Assembly: GCF_000519205.1 (NCBI RefSeq)
Contig: NZ_JAFB01000025.1
Span: 66,134 to 130,133, forward strand
Direction: 5' to 3'
DNA length: 64,000 nt
DNA from: Amycolatopsis taiwanensis DSM 45107
Lineage (GTDB): Bacteria > Actinomycetota > Actinomycetes > Mycobacteriales > Pseudonocardiaceae
Within the stretch, counting starts at the first letter, position 1; each line of letters begins with the position of its first letter. Below, one piece after another: positions 25,242 through 33,773 of this stretch. Made by a program: the position numbers and the translations under genes. The notes below the pieces were generated by a model. It was not told where the DNA came from and made no database searches. It worked only from the letters and a program-made list of their open reading frames with translations.

Positions 25242-26235
25242 ATGCGAGCGCCGGGCGTCCCAGCGCGACGTCCGGGTCGTAGTCGTAGATCCATCCGTTT
25301 GCGACAAGGGGATCGTTCTGGGCGAAGAACGGGAACATGGGATGTGCGGCATCGCCGAGGAGCGTCGTACCGCCTTCGGACCAGTGCGACAGCGGGGCCC
25401 GGTCAAGAAGTGCCCACCGGCCGGGCGTCCCGCCGGCGCGGATCAGGTCCACCAGCCGACCGTCCCATTCGGCGAACTCGGCGAGGAACTCCTCCACCGT
25501 CGCGGTCGCGGTCCACGACTCCATCGTGTAGTCGCCGGCCGGAGCAAAGGCGACGAGGTTGACCTGCTCGCCCGACGACACCGGATAGTGGACGAGGTGG
25601 TGGCCCGGGCCGATCCACAGCGTCTGGGCGGGACGCCGCGCGAAGCCCGGCGCCTCCTCCGCTGGGACGAGGGCCCGAAAGGCACAGAGGCCCGAGTACG
25701 TCGCCGGCGTCGCCCCGAACAGCGCACCGCGCACAACGGAGTGAACCCCGTCGGCGCCGATGACGACGTCGGCCTCCACCGCCTGCCGGTCGGCGAAGCG
25801 CAGCCGCGGCCTGGCGCCGGGCTCCACCGCGACACACTTGTGCCCCAGCACGATGTTCTCCGGCGGGACCAGCGCCTCGATGACCCGGAGCAGGTCCGCC
25901 CGGTGGGCCGTGTAGGTCTGCTCGCCGTAGCGGCGCTCGCAGGCGTCGGCCAGATTCTCCGCTGACAGCACGGTCCCGTCCTGCCAGCGGCGGAATTCCC
26001 AGCCGGTGTCGAGTTGCACGGCGCGCTCACGCAGGGCATCGAGGACACCGAGCTTACGCAGCTGGCGCGCCGCGTTCGGTGCGACCACCAGGCCCGCGCC
26101 CACCTCGCCGAGCCTGGAGGCCTGCTCGTAGACCGTGCTGTCGAATCCCTCGCGCCGAAGGAACGCCGCGGCGGCGAGACCACCGATGCCGCCGCCGACG
26201 ATCGCGATCCTCGGCAGTCCGGTGCGTCGTGTCAT
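25240..26235 (-). CDS. FAD-dependent aromatic monooxygenase, probably internally deleted
   Basis: A 331-aa protein of the salicylate/3-hydroxybenzoate hydroxylase type: GxGxxG at VGGGIGGLAAAAF, DG motif ADGVHSVVR and GD motif LLGDAAHPMFP. After PFFAQ the expected helix (QGAxxAxEDAxxLA) and about 60 residues are absent. The sequence jumps to a normal-looking family C-terminus, NDPLVANGWIYDYD. Relatives are usually near 390-400 aa. The in-frame junction is at about 25317/25318. ATG at 26235 has GGAGGAG upstream. The protein is likely unstable or inactive. Confidence 0.72.
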   Translation of the reverse strand: MTRRTGLPRIAIVGGGIGGLAAAAFLRREGFDSTVYEQASRLGEVGAGLVVAPNAARQLRKLGVLDALRERAVQLDTGWEFRRWQDGTVLSAENLADACERRYGEQTYTAHRADLLRVIEALVPPENIVLGHKCVAVEPGARPRLRFADRQAVEADVVIGADGVHSVVRGALFGATPATYSGLCAFRALVPAEEAPGFARRPAQTLWIGPGHHLVHYPVSSGEQVNLVAFAPAGDYTMESWTATATVEEFLAEFAEWDGRLVDLIRAGGTPGRWALLDRAPLSHWSEGGTTLLGDAAHPMFPFFAQNDPLVANGWIYDYDPDVALGRPALA

Positions 26236-26419
26236 CCTCGAACTCCTCCGGTTCTCGGTCCCCGATCCGATGGGTCGTTTCCCTGCCGATTGTTGTCGTC
26301 CCCGGATCAAGCCAGGTCTGCTTTTCATGCTGCACGTCCCGGATCGGCTGGGAGGGATGATGACTCATTGAACGAACATCCGGCGTGGGCGAAGAGGAAT
26401 ACCGGGAAGCGAGGGTGGC

Positions 26420-26572
26420 GTGTTGCGGACCAGCGAACCGGGGCGGAGCGTGAGCTCCCGCCTGCTCGACCTTTTGTTCTCCTTCGGACCCGGCGAGACC
26501 GAGCCGCCCTGGTCATCTGCCGCCTCTGTCATGGGTACCGGACCTGCTAACGCGACAGTTGCCGCCGGCTGA
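26420..26572 (+). pseudogene. N-terminal fragment of an IclR-type regulator
   Basis: A GTG at 26420 behind GAGGGTGG opens a frame reading RSVSSRLLDLLFSFGPGETE, which looks like the start of actinobacterial IclR-family repressors just before the helix-turn-helix. Similarity ends near 26502 and the frame stops at 26572, inside the 3' end of the opposing monooxygenase gene. Almost the whole DNA-binding and ligand domains are gone. The intact parent gene probably regulated one of the adjacent monooxygenases. Confidence 0.55.
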
Positions 26573-27788
26573 AACCGGCGATGTTCTGGTAGCCCTCGGT
26601 CAACGCCAGGATCTCCTCACGACTGATCACATCGGCGATATCGTCGAACGGCCGGTCGCCGGTGCGCTCGTGCACCTCACGCAGCAGCGTGTCCGGCGGG
26701 TTGGTGCGATTGGTCAGCACCACCTGTGCGGTGGCAGCCAGCCTGCGCCGCTCGTATTCGGCGAGCGCGGCCACCGGATCACCGATGCCGGCCAGGCAGG
26801 CGGCGAGCTCGTGCGCGTCCAGAATGGCCTGTGCCGCACCGTTGGAGCCACGCGGCACCATCGGGTGCGCCGCATCGCCGAGCAGGGTGATCCGGCCCCG
26901 GGTCCAGAAATCGAGCGGGTCCTGATCCACCATCGGGTATTCGAGGACCTGGTCGGCGGCGGTGATCAGGGCGGGGACGTCCAGCCAGTCGAAGTGCCAG
27001 TCGGCGAACGGTTCGAGGAAGTCCTCGAGGTGTCCCTTCCTGTTCCAGTCGCGCTGGTGCCGCATCGGGGCCTCGATCTCGGCCACCCAGTTCACGAGCT
27101 GCCGTCCCTGCGCGTCGACCCGGTCGCGAATCGGGTAGATCACCATCTTGCCGTGGGAGAGCCATCCCGCCCGCACCATGCTTGCGCCGGTCAGGAACGG
27201 CTGCCAGACCGTCACGCCACGCCACATCATGTAACCGGTGTAATTCGGCACCGCGGCGTCGGCGTGGAACTGCTGTCGCACCGCGGAGTGCACCCCGTCC
27301 GCAGCGATCACCGCGTCCGCGCGGTACACCGTCGACGTGCCGTCGGAATGTACACATCGGACTTCCGCTCGCCGATCGTCCTGTGTGACCGAGACGGCCC
27401 GATGATCGAGAAGGACTGCATCCGCACCGAGCCGCTCGCGCACAGCGGACAGCAACACCTGCTGCAGATCGCCGCGGTGGATCGAGAACTGCGGCCAGTC
27501 GTAGCCGCCGAAACGGCCGGTGGCTTCGGAGTAGACGTGCTGTCCGAACCTGGTGAAAAAGGCCGATTCCCGGGTGGTGACCGCGACGTCGGCCAATGCC
27601 TGCTCCAGACCAAGGCCGGCGAGCCTGCGGGTCGCGTGCGGCAGCAGGTTGATGCCCACCCCCACCGCGGCGAGCTCCGGTACGGCTTCCAGCACCGTGC
27701 AGCCAATTCCCGCGGCGTGTAGCTCCAATGCCAGTGTCAGCCCGCCGATGCCCGCGCCGACGACGATCACGTCGGGTCGAGTCGCCAT
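26547..27788 (-). CDS. FAD-dependent monooxygenase, PhzS-like
   Basis: A 413-aa group A flavin monooxygenase. Dinucleotide-binding VVGAGIGGLTLALEL is at the N-terminus, the DG motif is IAADGVHSAVR, and the GD/FAD motif is LLGDAAHPMVPRGSNGAAQA, complete here in contrast to its neighbour. The closest recognisable group is the flavin-dependent oxidoreductases related to 5-methylphenazine-1-carboxylate 1-monooxygenase and hydroxybenzoate hydroxylases. It would hydroxylate a phenolic or N-heteroaromatic acid with NAD(P)H and O2. It may feed the adjacent catabolic locus, but is not in that operon. Confidence 0.88.
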   Translation of the reverse strand: MATRPDVIVVGAGIGGLTLALELHAAGIGCTVLEAVPELAAVGVGINLLPHATRRLAGLGLEQALADVAVTTRESAFFTRFGQHVYSEATGRFGGYDWPQFSIHRGDLQQVLLSAVRERLGADAVLLDHRAVSVTQDDRRAEVRCVHSDGTSTVYRADAVIAADGVHSAVRQQFHADAAVPNYTGYMMWRGVTVWQPFLTGASMVRAGWLSHGKMVIYPIRDRVDAQGRQLVNWVAEIEAPMRHQRDWNRKGHLEDFLEPFADWHFDWLDVPALITAADQVLEYPMVDQDPLDFWTRGRITLLGDAAHPMVPRGSNGAAQAILDAHELAACLAGIGDPVAALAEYERRRLAATAQVVLTNRTNPPDTLLREVHERTGDRPFDDIADVISREEILALTEGYQNIAGFSRRQLSR

Positions 27789-28030
27789 ATCTCCTCCTGA
27801 TCGAAAACCCCCGCTGAGCGATCAACTGCAGCGCAACATCACCTTCAACGCCGCACCGGACACAAGTCAAGATGTTCGGGGCATGCCGCGAGCGCTCAAC
27901 TCTCACGCTGGCACTGATTTCGGCACCCTCGTCCGCCGTGCCCGACTCATCGACACTGACCCGTTCTGGGTCACCGTCGGCGCCTAAAGTCGTTGGCGAC
28001 CACGACTCATAGGGCAGAGAGGCGACCGGT

Positions 28031-28648
28031 ATGACGGGCACTGATGAACTTCCCGAGGCAACGAACTACGACGACTGGACGTGGGTGATCGAGCATCCGT
28101 CCGTGTTCGACGATGACGGGCGGATGAGCTTCATCCGTGGTGTCACCCCGGACGAGGTTTTCGCGGCCTACGGTGTGCCGGTTGAGTCGGTGCGCGAGAT
28201 GACGCTGCTCGAAAGTTGGGGCCACGAGAGTTCCGCCGGTGCCGAGACTGCGTGCCTGCGGGTTGCCGTCAGCGGTGACTGGGTGATCGTAATGGAGCCG
28301 ATCAGGGCAGGATCGCTGTCCACGGCACCGTTGGACCGATTGGCCGTCGACCACGACTTTGTGACCGTCAACTACGACGAGATGGGTCCGAACCATGCCA
28401 GCTGTCAGGCACGCGACGGTCGTGGAGCGGGCTTTCTGCTGGGGCAGTCCTATCACTCCCTGGCCGGCCCGAGCGCCGAGCGCTTCGACGGGTTGATGCG
28501 CGAAGCCGGCCTGCTCCCGGTGCCGACACCGTACTCGATACTCGAAGAGGTCGTCCTGGCACTGGCGATGATGGCCAGAGAATTCGGCTTCACCCTGAGC
28601 CCAGAGGTCGTTCGAGGCCCTCTGCCAACCGCCCCACTACCCGGATAG
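28031..28648 (+). CDS. DUF6461-like protein
   Basis: A 205-aa cytoplasmic protein. The N-terminal WVIEHPSVFDDDG and SFIRGVTPDEVFAAYG resemble the DUF6461 family, which is common in actinobacteria and often found near mobile or defence genes. No catalytic motif is visible. It stands alone between a flavin monooxygenase and IS30 debris. The 242-bp gap before it shows no gene. Confidence 0.7.
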   Translation: MTGTDELPEATNYDDWTWVIEHPSVFDDDGRMSFIRGVTPDEVFAAYGVPVESVREMTLLESWGHESSAGAETACLRVAVSGDWVIVMEPIRAGSLSTAPLDRLAVDHDFVTVNYDEMGPNHASCQARDGRGAGFLLGQSYHSLAGPSAERFDGLMREAGLLPVPTPYSILEEVVLALAMMAREFGFTLSPEVVRGPLPTAPLPG

Positions 28649-28668
28649 ACGCCGTCCCGAAGCCTCCG

Positions 28669-28854
28669 AACACCAATGGGCTGCTGCGCCAGTACTTCCC
28701 CAAAGGCACCGACCTTTCCGGCTACACCCAAGCCCAGCTCGACGCGATCGCCGACGAACTCAACGACCGGCCCTGCCAAACCCTCAACTGGCTCAACCCC
28801 ACCGAAGTCTTCAACGATCTGTTGCTACCAGCCGAAAACGCACTGACCATTTGA
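28669..28854 (+). mobile_element. IS30-family transposase, C-terminal remnant
   Basis: Sixty-one codons reading NTNGLLRQYFPKGTDLSGY and then ELNDRPCQTLNWLNPTEVF, ending in TGA at 28852, are the classic C-terminus of IS30 transposases, including the last catalytic region. The rest of the gene and recognisable inverted repeats are missing. A second, non-overlapping middle portion of an IS30 transposase lies at about 61351-61579 in the same orientation. Confidence 0.88.
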
Positions 28855-28889
28855 CCCCAAGCGCCGAGGCAAGAAACGACCCAGGTGCG

Positions 28890-29624
28890 CTACAGCGGGA
28901 GGTCCAACCCGAACAGGTCGACCGCGTTGCGCCACATCATCGCCTCGAGTATCTCGGTGCTCAACGCCGCCGCCCGGACAGCGCCCAGCGCGACCGCCGG
29001 GTCGATCAGCGTGGCGTCGGTGCCGAACAGCAACTGCCGGGAGTCCACTTCGGACGCGACCGCGGCGACCCGGCCGGCCTCGAAATGCGAGAAGCACGGC
29101 TCCAGGTACAACCTCGGACAGGCCGCCGCGGCCTCGATCGCGTGCCGCCACCCGGGACCGCCCATGTGCCCGGCGATCGCGCGCAGCGTGGGAATCGCCA
29201 CGCAGTGCGCGGCCAGGTCGAGCACCGCGGTGTCCCAGGCGTGCACCAGCACCGGTAGGTCGTGCTCGGCGGCCAGGGTCAGCGCGTCCCGCATCCGTGG
29301 GGCGGACATCGGCGTGCCGGTGTAGTCGGTATGGATCTTGACGCCGACGAACCGCCCGCAGGGCAGGAGCTCGGCGAGGTCTCGTTCGGCCTGCGCCAGC
29401 TCTCGCGGGTTGACGACCAGGTAGCCGCGCATCCGGTCCGTCGTGGCCAGCACCTCGGCCATCCTCCGGTTCCCGCCGGACGGATCGTAGATCACGGCCT
29501 CGCTGGCGGAGGCGATCTGCAGGTCGATGCCATAGCGGTCCATCACCGCCAGGTTGGTTTCCACCCGGCCGACGTCCATCGCGAAGAACCACGGCCCCCA
29601 GTGCGCGTGCACGTCGACGATCAC
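28890..29624 (-). CDS. Amidohydrolase-2 family TIM-barrel protein
   Basis: A 244-aa metal-dependent hydrolase of the amidohydrolase-2/ACMSD-like superfamily. MIVDVHAHWG gives the HxH metal motif, VLVHAWDTA and AIAGHMGGPGW supply further histidines, and FGTDATLIDP the terminal aspartate. Members hydrolyse lactones or amides or decarboxylate acids. It is the last gene of the minus-strand glycan operon and overlaps its paralogue by 4 nt. A lactonase-type role on a sugar acid is plausible. Confidence 0.82.
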   Translation of the reverse strand: MIVDVHAHWGPWFFAMDVGRVETNLAVMDRYGIDLQIASASEAVIYDPSGGNRRMAEVLATTDRMRGYLVVNPRELAQAERDLAELLPCGRFVGVKIHTDYTGTPMSAPRMRDALTLAAEHDLPVLVHAWDTAVLDLAAHCVAIPTLRAIAGHMGGPGWRHAIEAAAACPRLYLEPCFSHFEAGRVAAVASEVDSRQLLFGTDATLIDPAVALGAVRAAALSTEILEAMMWRNAVDLFGLDLPL

Positions 29625-30385
29625 GTCCGTCCCTCCAGCAGGCGTCGCAGGTTCGCGCCGGCGACGAGTCGTCGCTGCGCACCGTCCAATCCGGACTTCG
29701 CCAGCCGCAGCAACGGCACGGCCGCCACGTACAGCGGAGTCCGGGTACCGAGCAGCATCCGCTCCGCACCCACCTCGGCGGCCACCAGTTCCAGCCCGTC
29801 GGGCGAGGAGAGCAGCCTGGACGAAGTGTGGAAACCCGGCTCGTCCCTGGCCAGCAGAAGGAAGTCACCCAGATGGTAGAAGTGGGTGTCCAGGAATACC
29901 ACGCGGGCACCGATCCCCGCGAACGGCCGCCACAGCCGCCGGACGTCCCCACTGACCAGCACCAGGAAATCCTGATCCGCGGCCCGCCGAGCAACCTGCC
30001 ACAACGCGGGGAAGTCCGGCTCGATGTGCTGCTCGTCGCAGAACAACCGCACGATCCGGCGTCCCTGGTCGGCGAGCCTGTCGAGCGTCCGCACCGCGCG
30101 CAACCCGTCCCGCAGGTCTACTGTGGACACCGGGTGAAACCCGGGCAGTGCGGCTCGGCGGGTCTCCGCGTTTCCGGCGTCCACATCGAACAGTGGGCCG
30201 CGCAGTGAGCACACCAGACCGCCGCCGATGCCGTGGGCGTCGAGCACGGCCCGCACCGAGTCCGGATCACCCGGCGGGCCCGGCCGGTCCGGGTACCGGC
30301 CGATCAGCAGGTCCACGTCCAGAACCTCCGCGGGCGGGATGTCCGGCAGGCATCCCGCCGCGGCGGTCGTATCCTCGCGCGTCAT
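29621..30385 (-). CDS. Divergent amidohydrolase-like protein
   Basis: A 254-aa protein paired with the previous amidohydrolase. It keeps the barrel layout (DVDLLIGRYPDRPG, VFLDTHFYHLGDF, ERMLLGTRTPLY), but the first HxH metal motif and the usual terminal GTD are replaced (LIGRY, LGTRT). It may have lost catalysis and act as a partner subunit, or bind a ligand without metal. ATG at 30385 overlaps the upstream stop. Confidence 0.7.
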   Translation of the reverse strand: MTREDTTAAAGCLPDIPPAEVLDVDLLIGRYPDRPGPPGDPDSVRAVLDAHGIGGGLVCSLRGPLFDVDAGNAETRRAALPGFHPVSTVDLRDGLRAVRTLDRLADQGRRIVRLFCDEQHIEPDFPALWQVARRAADQDFLVLVSGDVRRLWRPFAGIGARVVFLDTHFYHLGDFLLLARDEPGFHTSSRLLSSPDGLELVAAEVGAERMLLGTRTPLYVAAVPLLRLAKSGLDGAQRRLVAGANLRRLLEGRT

Positions 30386-31863
30386 CCGCCGAACTCCCCG
30401 GACGCCCCTGCGGCCGCGCCGTGGTGGCCTCGTTCCTGCGCGCCGTACACCCGTTGTACCTCCGCGAACGCCTGGACCGCGCGGTCCGGCAGATACTGGT
30501 CGAAGTCGGGTAGCAAGCCGTGGCTGCTCGACGACAGCTCCCACGTGTCGCGGCTTTCGAAGCCGGGGTTGGCCACCGTGAAACCGGTGGCCTGGATGTC
30601 GTCGAACGACACGTCGACCCAGAAGTTCGAGACGCCCGCTCGCTCCAACAGCCGGAAGGTCAGGGTCGCGCTGGTCTTTCCGCGTAGTTGCTGGGAAAGG
30701 TCGACATCGACGGTGGAGTACCCGGGTGCGTCGGCGGCCACGTCGGTTTCCCACACCACCTCGCCGTCCACCAGGAGCTGCTTGAGCTGGTAACCGGCGG
30801 CCTGGCCGCCGCTGTAGTAGGTGTCGTTGTGCCGGAAGGCGATGTGGTACTCGTCGGCGTTCGGATCAACCTGGACGACCTGGCTCGCTCCTGCCGTGTC
30901 GCCCGCGTTGGTCGGTGTGGCCATCGGCACGAAGAGGCTGAGCCTGCCCACCCCGTGGTACGCGTGGTTGTCGTGGTTCCAGTCGTCAGCCGGGTTCAAC
31001 GGCAAAACGTAGGTGAGGGTGCCACCGAGCTTCCCGGCCGCCACGTACTCGGCACCGACCTCGGTGGTGGTGCGCACGTACTCGGGCGTTGGCGGAAAAG
31101 GCGTTGCCGACAGCGAACTGGTGTAGTTCATCAGAACCAGCGGCTTGTGATACTTGGCGAGTTTCGCGGAGGCCGCGTCCAACTGCGCGCGCAACGTGTC
31201 GGTGCGCTGGGTGTTGCGGTACGGGTCGTCGCGGAACGCCAGGATCAGGCCGTCTATGAGCGGGCCGTAGGAGTCCACGAACTCGGGTGTGATGGTGGTG
31301 TTGTACACCTGGGGAAGGAACACCAGTCGCGGGTTGATCGCCTTGCTGGTGTCCTGCATCTGCCGCACGTACTCGGGCGTGAACAGATTCAAGTTGTGAT
31401 TGAAGTCGTCGATCGCGTAGCCCTTGAGCGCCGGGTACCGCTTCGACAGGGCGGCGATCTCCTGGGCCCACCGCAGGTAATCGGTCTGGTACGGATACGA
31501 GCACCGCTGCGGGCTGCACTCGGTGGGTGGTACCAGGTAGATCCACACGTCCATACCGCGCTTCTGCGCGGCTGGCAGGAACGTGGTGCGTAGGTCGTCC
31601 CAGTCGCTCGGGGCGTCCCAGATCAGGTAGACGAACGTGTTGTTGTGCAGCTCCCCCAGCTTGTTCAGCGTCGCCTCGGTGTCCACGTGGCGGTAGCCGT
31701 CCGGGCCGGCCACGGCCTCGCGGATCTCACCGGCGTAGGCGCCGAAGACATTGGAGATCTGGCTCGGCGGCCCCGACGCTGCCGCGGTGGCGCCCGGCAA
31801 CGCCGCGGTCAACAGGATGGCCGCGATCGCCGCGCAGGTGGTCAGGATTCCTTCTGTCCTCAC
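30382..31863 (-). CDS. Secreted TIM-barrel protein with C-terminal beta domain, putative glycan hydrolase
   Basis: A 493-aa exported protein. A Sec signal peptide (residues 1-30, TAALPGATAAA) precedes a barrel-like region with DAPSDWDDL, MDVWIYLVPP and GYAIDDFNHN, whose acidic DD pair resembles glycosidase active sites. The last 140 residues form a beta-sandwich that could bind carbohydrate. I cannot assign a GH family. The GTG start at 31863 overlaps the GH20 stop, placing it in the glycan operon, where it would act outside the cell before uptake. Confidence 0.68.
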   Translation of the reverse strand: MRTEGILTTCAAIAAILLTAALPGATAAASGPPSQISNVFGAYAGEIREAVAGPDGYRHVDTEATLNKLGELHNNTFVYLIWDAPSDWDDLRTTFLPAAQKRGMDVWIYLVPPTECSPQRCSYPYQTDYLRWAQEIAALSKRYPALKGYAIDDFNHNLNLFTPEYVRQMQDTSKAINPRLVFLPQVYNTTITPEFVDSYGPLIDGLILAFRDDPYRNTQRTDTLRAQLDAASAKLAKYHKPLVLMNYTSSLSATPFPPTPEYVRTTTEVGAEYVAAGKLGGTLTYVLPLNPADDWNHDNHAYHGVGRLSLFVPMATPTNAGDTAGASQVVQVDPNADEYHIAFRHNDTYYSGGQAAGYQLKQLLVDGEVVWETDVAADAPGYSTVDVDLSQQLRGKTSATLTFRLLERAGVSNFWVDVSFDDIQATGFTVANPGFESRDTWELSSSSHGLLPDFDQYLPDRAVQAFAEVQRVYGAQERGHHGAAAGASGEFGG

Positions 31864-33773
31864 GCGCTTTCCGCCTCTCTCGTTGGCGCGAACTCCTCCA
31901 CCAGCCGCGTCAACCGGTGCACCGGCTCCGCGGATTTCAACTCGGCAACCTCTTCGGCACCGATGGCCGCGTAGTCGTCGCGCAACTCGGCGGCGAACCG
32001 GATACGCCAGGCAGCCCACGCCGCCAAGGTGCGCCGCGCACCGGATAGCGCCTCCCGTCGCGCCCACGCCGCCGCCGGGCCGGGACGCCGGGCGCACAGG
32101 TGGAAGGCGGCCGCCTTCGCCCACCGCTCGGTGTCCGCGGTCAGCCGGGCATGTTCGGCCAGCAACGCGGCCAACCCACCGTCCTCCCGGTGCGCCAGTA
32201 GCGCCTCAGCGACGCTGAGATACGGCGATTTAGCGCGCTCGATCCACCTCATCGCCTGCCACACCGGGCCGAGCGCCCGTTCCAGCCGGGACACCTCGGT
32301 GGCGGTGTTCCAGTAGAGGTGGCCCGCGGCGGCGAACAGGGGTTCCGCGGTGGCCATCGGCTCGGTCGGGGGACTCACCGTGTCGTAGGCCGACCAGGCG
32401 GTCGTGACCACGCCCAGCGCGCCAGCCGCGCGAGCGTGCCCGGCCCACAGCGCGATGTTGCTCAACCGCAGCCCCCAGGACGGCGCGCACCGGTCCTCAC
32501 CGTCCGCGCCGCGTGCCGCCGATGCGCCGATCGTCGTACGGCCTCGGGCGACCAGCGCGCGCAGCCACGGCAACGGATGGCCGCCGAGGTCGTCGCCGTC
32601 GTACTTGACCGCGCGCAGGAGCCGTTGCTCGGCCGCGGGCAGCGATTCCAGGTCCGCCAGTACGGCCTCCTCCGGAAGATCGGGCAGCGCCTCGGGGGCG
32701 GTGCGCCGCGACGCGGGTGCGATCAGCTGCGGCGGGTTTCCCCAGCGCACGTGCCCGATGTGTTCCTTGTGTGCGGCGTATTCCCAGGGCATCACGACTG
32801 TCTCTGGCGGAAGCTCGTCCACACAGGACGGATCACGCTCGGCGTAGAGGACGTCGTCCCACACCACTGGCCGGCGTCCGGCCTCCACCACGAGTTCGGC
32901 GACCCGGCGCACGTACCGCGCCCATAACCGCGCACGCCCGTGCCGGGCAGCGAAGGCTCGGCACTCGGCGCAGGTGCCGAGCGACCATGGTTCGTCACCA
33001 CCGATGTGGACCATCCGCGCCATGGGGTGCGCGGCCAGTACCTCGGCCAGTTGGGCCTCGACCAGCTCCAGTGCTCCTGGACGCAGCGGGCACAGTTGCT
33101 GGAGACGCTCGTCCTCCGCCAAGGCCTGGTAGCGGGGCCGCTGCAGCGCATACTCCTTGTGCCCCAGGCATTGCACGAGCGGGATGACCTCGATGCCGTT
33201 GCGTTGCGCGGTGGCCAGCAGGTCGCGCAGCCGGCCCTCCTCCAGCGCGTCCTCGCCTGCCAGGCCGAGTTGCTCGGAGTAGCCGAACTTGTCCTCGTAC
33301 TCGATCAGCACGGTGTTCAGCCGCCATCGCCGGAATCGGTCGAGCAAACCGAGCAGATAGCCGAAGGCGGGCATGGGGCCCTTCAGGTCCAGATGTGCCC
33401 CGCGCAGCTCCAGGTCCGCGAAGTCCACTACCCGACCGCATTCGAGCCCTTGCCCGGCAAGGGTTTCCGCGGCGTAAAGCAGCGCACGGTCACCGTTTGC
33501 GGCCAGCTCGATGCGGTCCTCGCCGACCGCGATCGCGTACCCGTCCGGTTGGTGGGGCGCGGTCAGTTCACCGGGCGTCGGATCCGCACCGACGACGATC
33601 CGGCCAGGTGCGGGCGTGGCCCTCAACGGCAGCCTGGTCAGTTCGGCGATCCGCTGTCCGGCGGGCAGCGCCGTTTGCGGGCACCACACCTCGGCGTTCG
33701 ACGGCGCCTGGAACCGGCCTGGCTCCGGGAAGACCGCGCGGGGCGGCGGCGCGGGAAACTGTGCTCTGCTCAA
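31860..33773 (-). CDS. Family 20 glycoside hydrolase, beta-N-acetylhexosaminidase-like
   Basis: A 637-aa protein with a GH20 N-terminal alpha/beta domain and catalytic barrel. The catalytic Asp-Glu pair is in HIGGDEPW; flanking motifs are RGAHLDLKGPMP, VIPLVQCLGHKEYAL and RRPVVWDDVLYA. It lacks a signal peptide, so it should cleave imported oligosaccharides in the cytoplasm, releasing GlcNAc or GalNAc. TTG at 33773 (TTGA overlap, GAGAGGG upstream) is the likeliest start. Confidence 0.85.
   Translation of the reverse strand: MSRAQFPAPPPRAVFPEPGRFQAPSNAEVWCPQTALPAGQRIAELTRLPLRATPAPGRIVVGADPTPGELTAPHQPDGYAIAVGEDRIELAANGDRALLYAAETLAGQGLECGRVVDFADLELRGAHLDLKGPMPAFGYLLGLLDRFRRWRLNTVLIEYEDKFGYSEQLGLAGEDALEEGRLRDLLATAQRNGIEVIPLVQCLGHKEYALQRPRYQALAEDERLQQLCPLRPGALELVEAQLAEVLAAHPMARMVHIGGDEPWSLGTCAECRAFAARHGRARLWARYVRRVAELVVEAGRRPVVWDDVLYAERDPSCVDELPPETVVMPWEYAAHKEHIGHVRWGNPPQLIAPASRRTAPEALPDLPEEAVLADLESLPAAEQRLLRAVKYDGDDLGGHPLPWLRALVARGRTTIGASAARGADGEDRCAPSWGLRLSNIALWAGHARAAGALGVVTTAWSAYDTVSPPTEPMATAEPLFAAAGHLYWNTATEVSRLERALGPVWQAMRWIERAKSPYLSVAEALLAHREDGGLAALLAEHARLTADTERWAKAAAFHLCARRPGPAAAWARREALSGARRTLAAWAAWRIRFAAELRDDYAAIGAEEVAELKSAEPVHRLTRLVEEFAPTREAESA

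Noticed and set aside
24846-25406. Long upstream extension of the FeS-subunit frame
   Set aside because: The extension crosses the ABC ATPase remnant and has no relation to the CoxS family; the ATG at 24845 has GGAGG upstream.
27789-28030. Possible gene fragment reading MPRALNSHAGTDFGTLVRRA
   Set aside because: Thirty-odd codons with a weak resemblance to desaturase N-termini, with no ribosome-binding site or supporting motif. It was not called.
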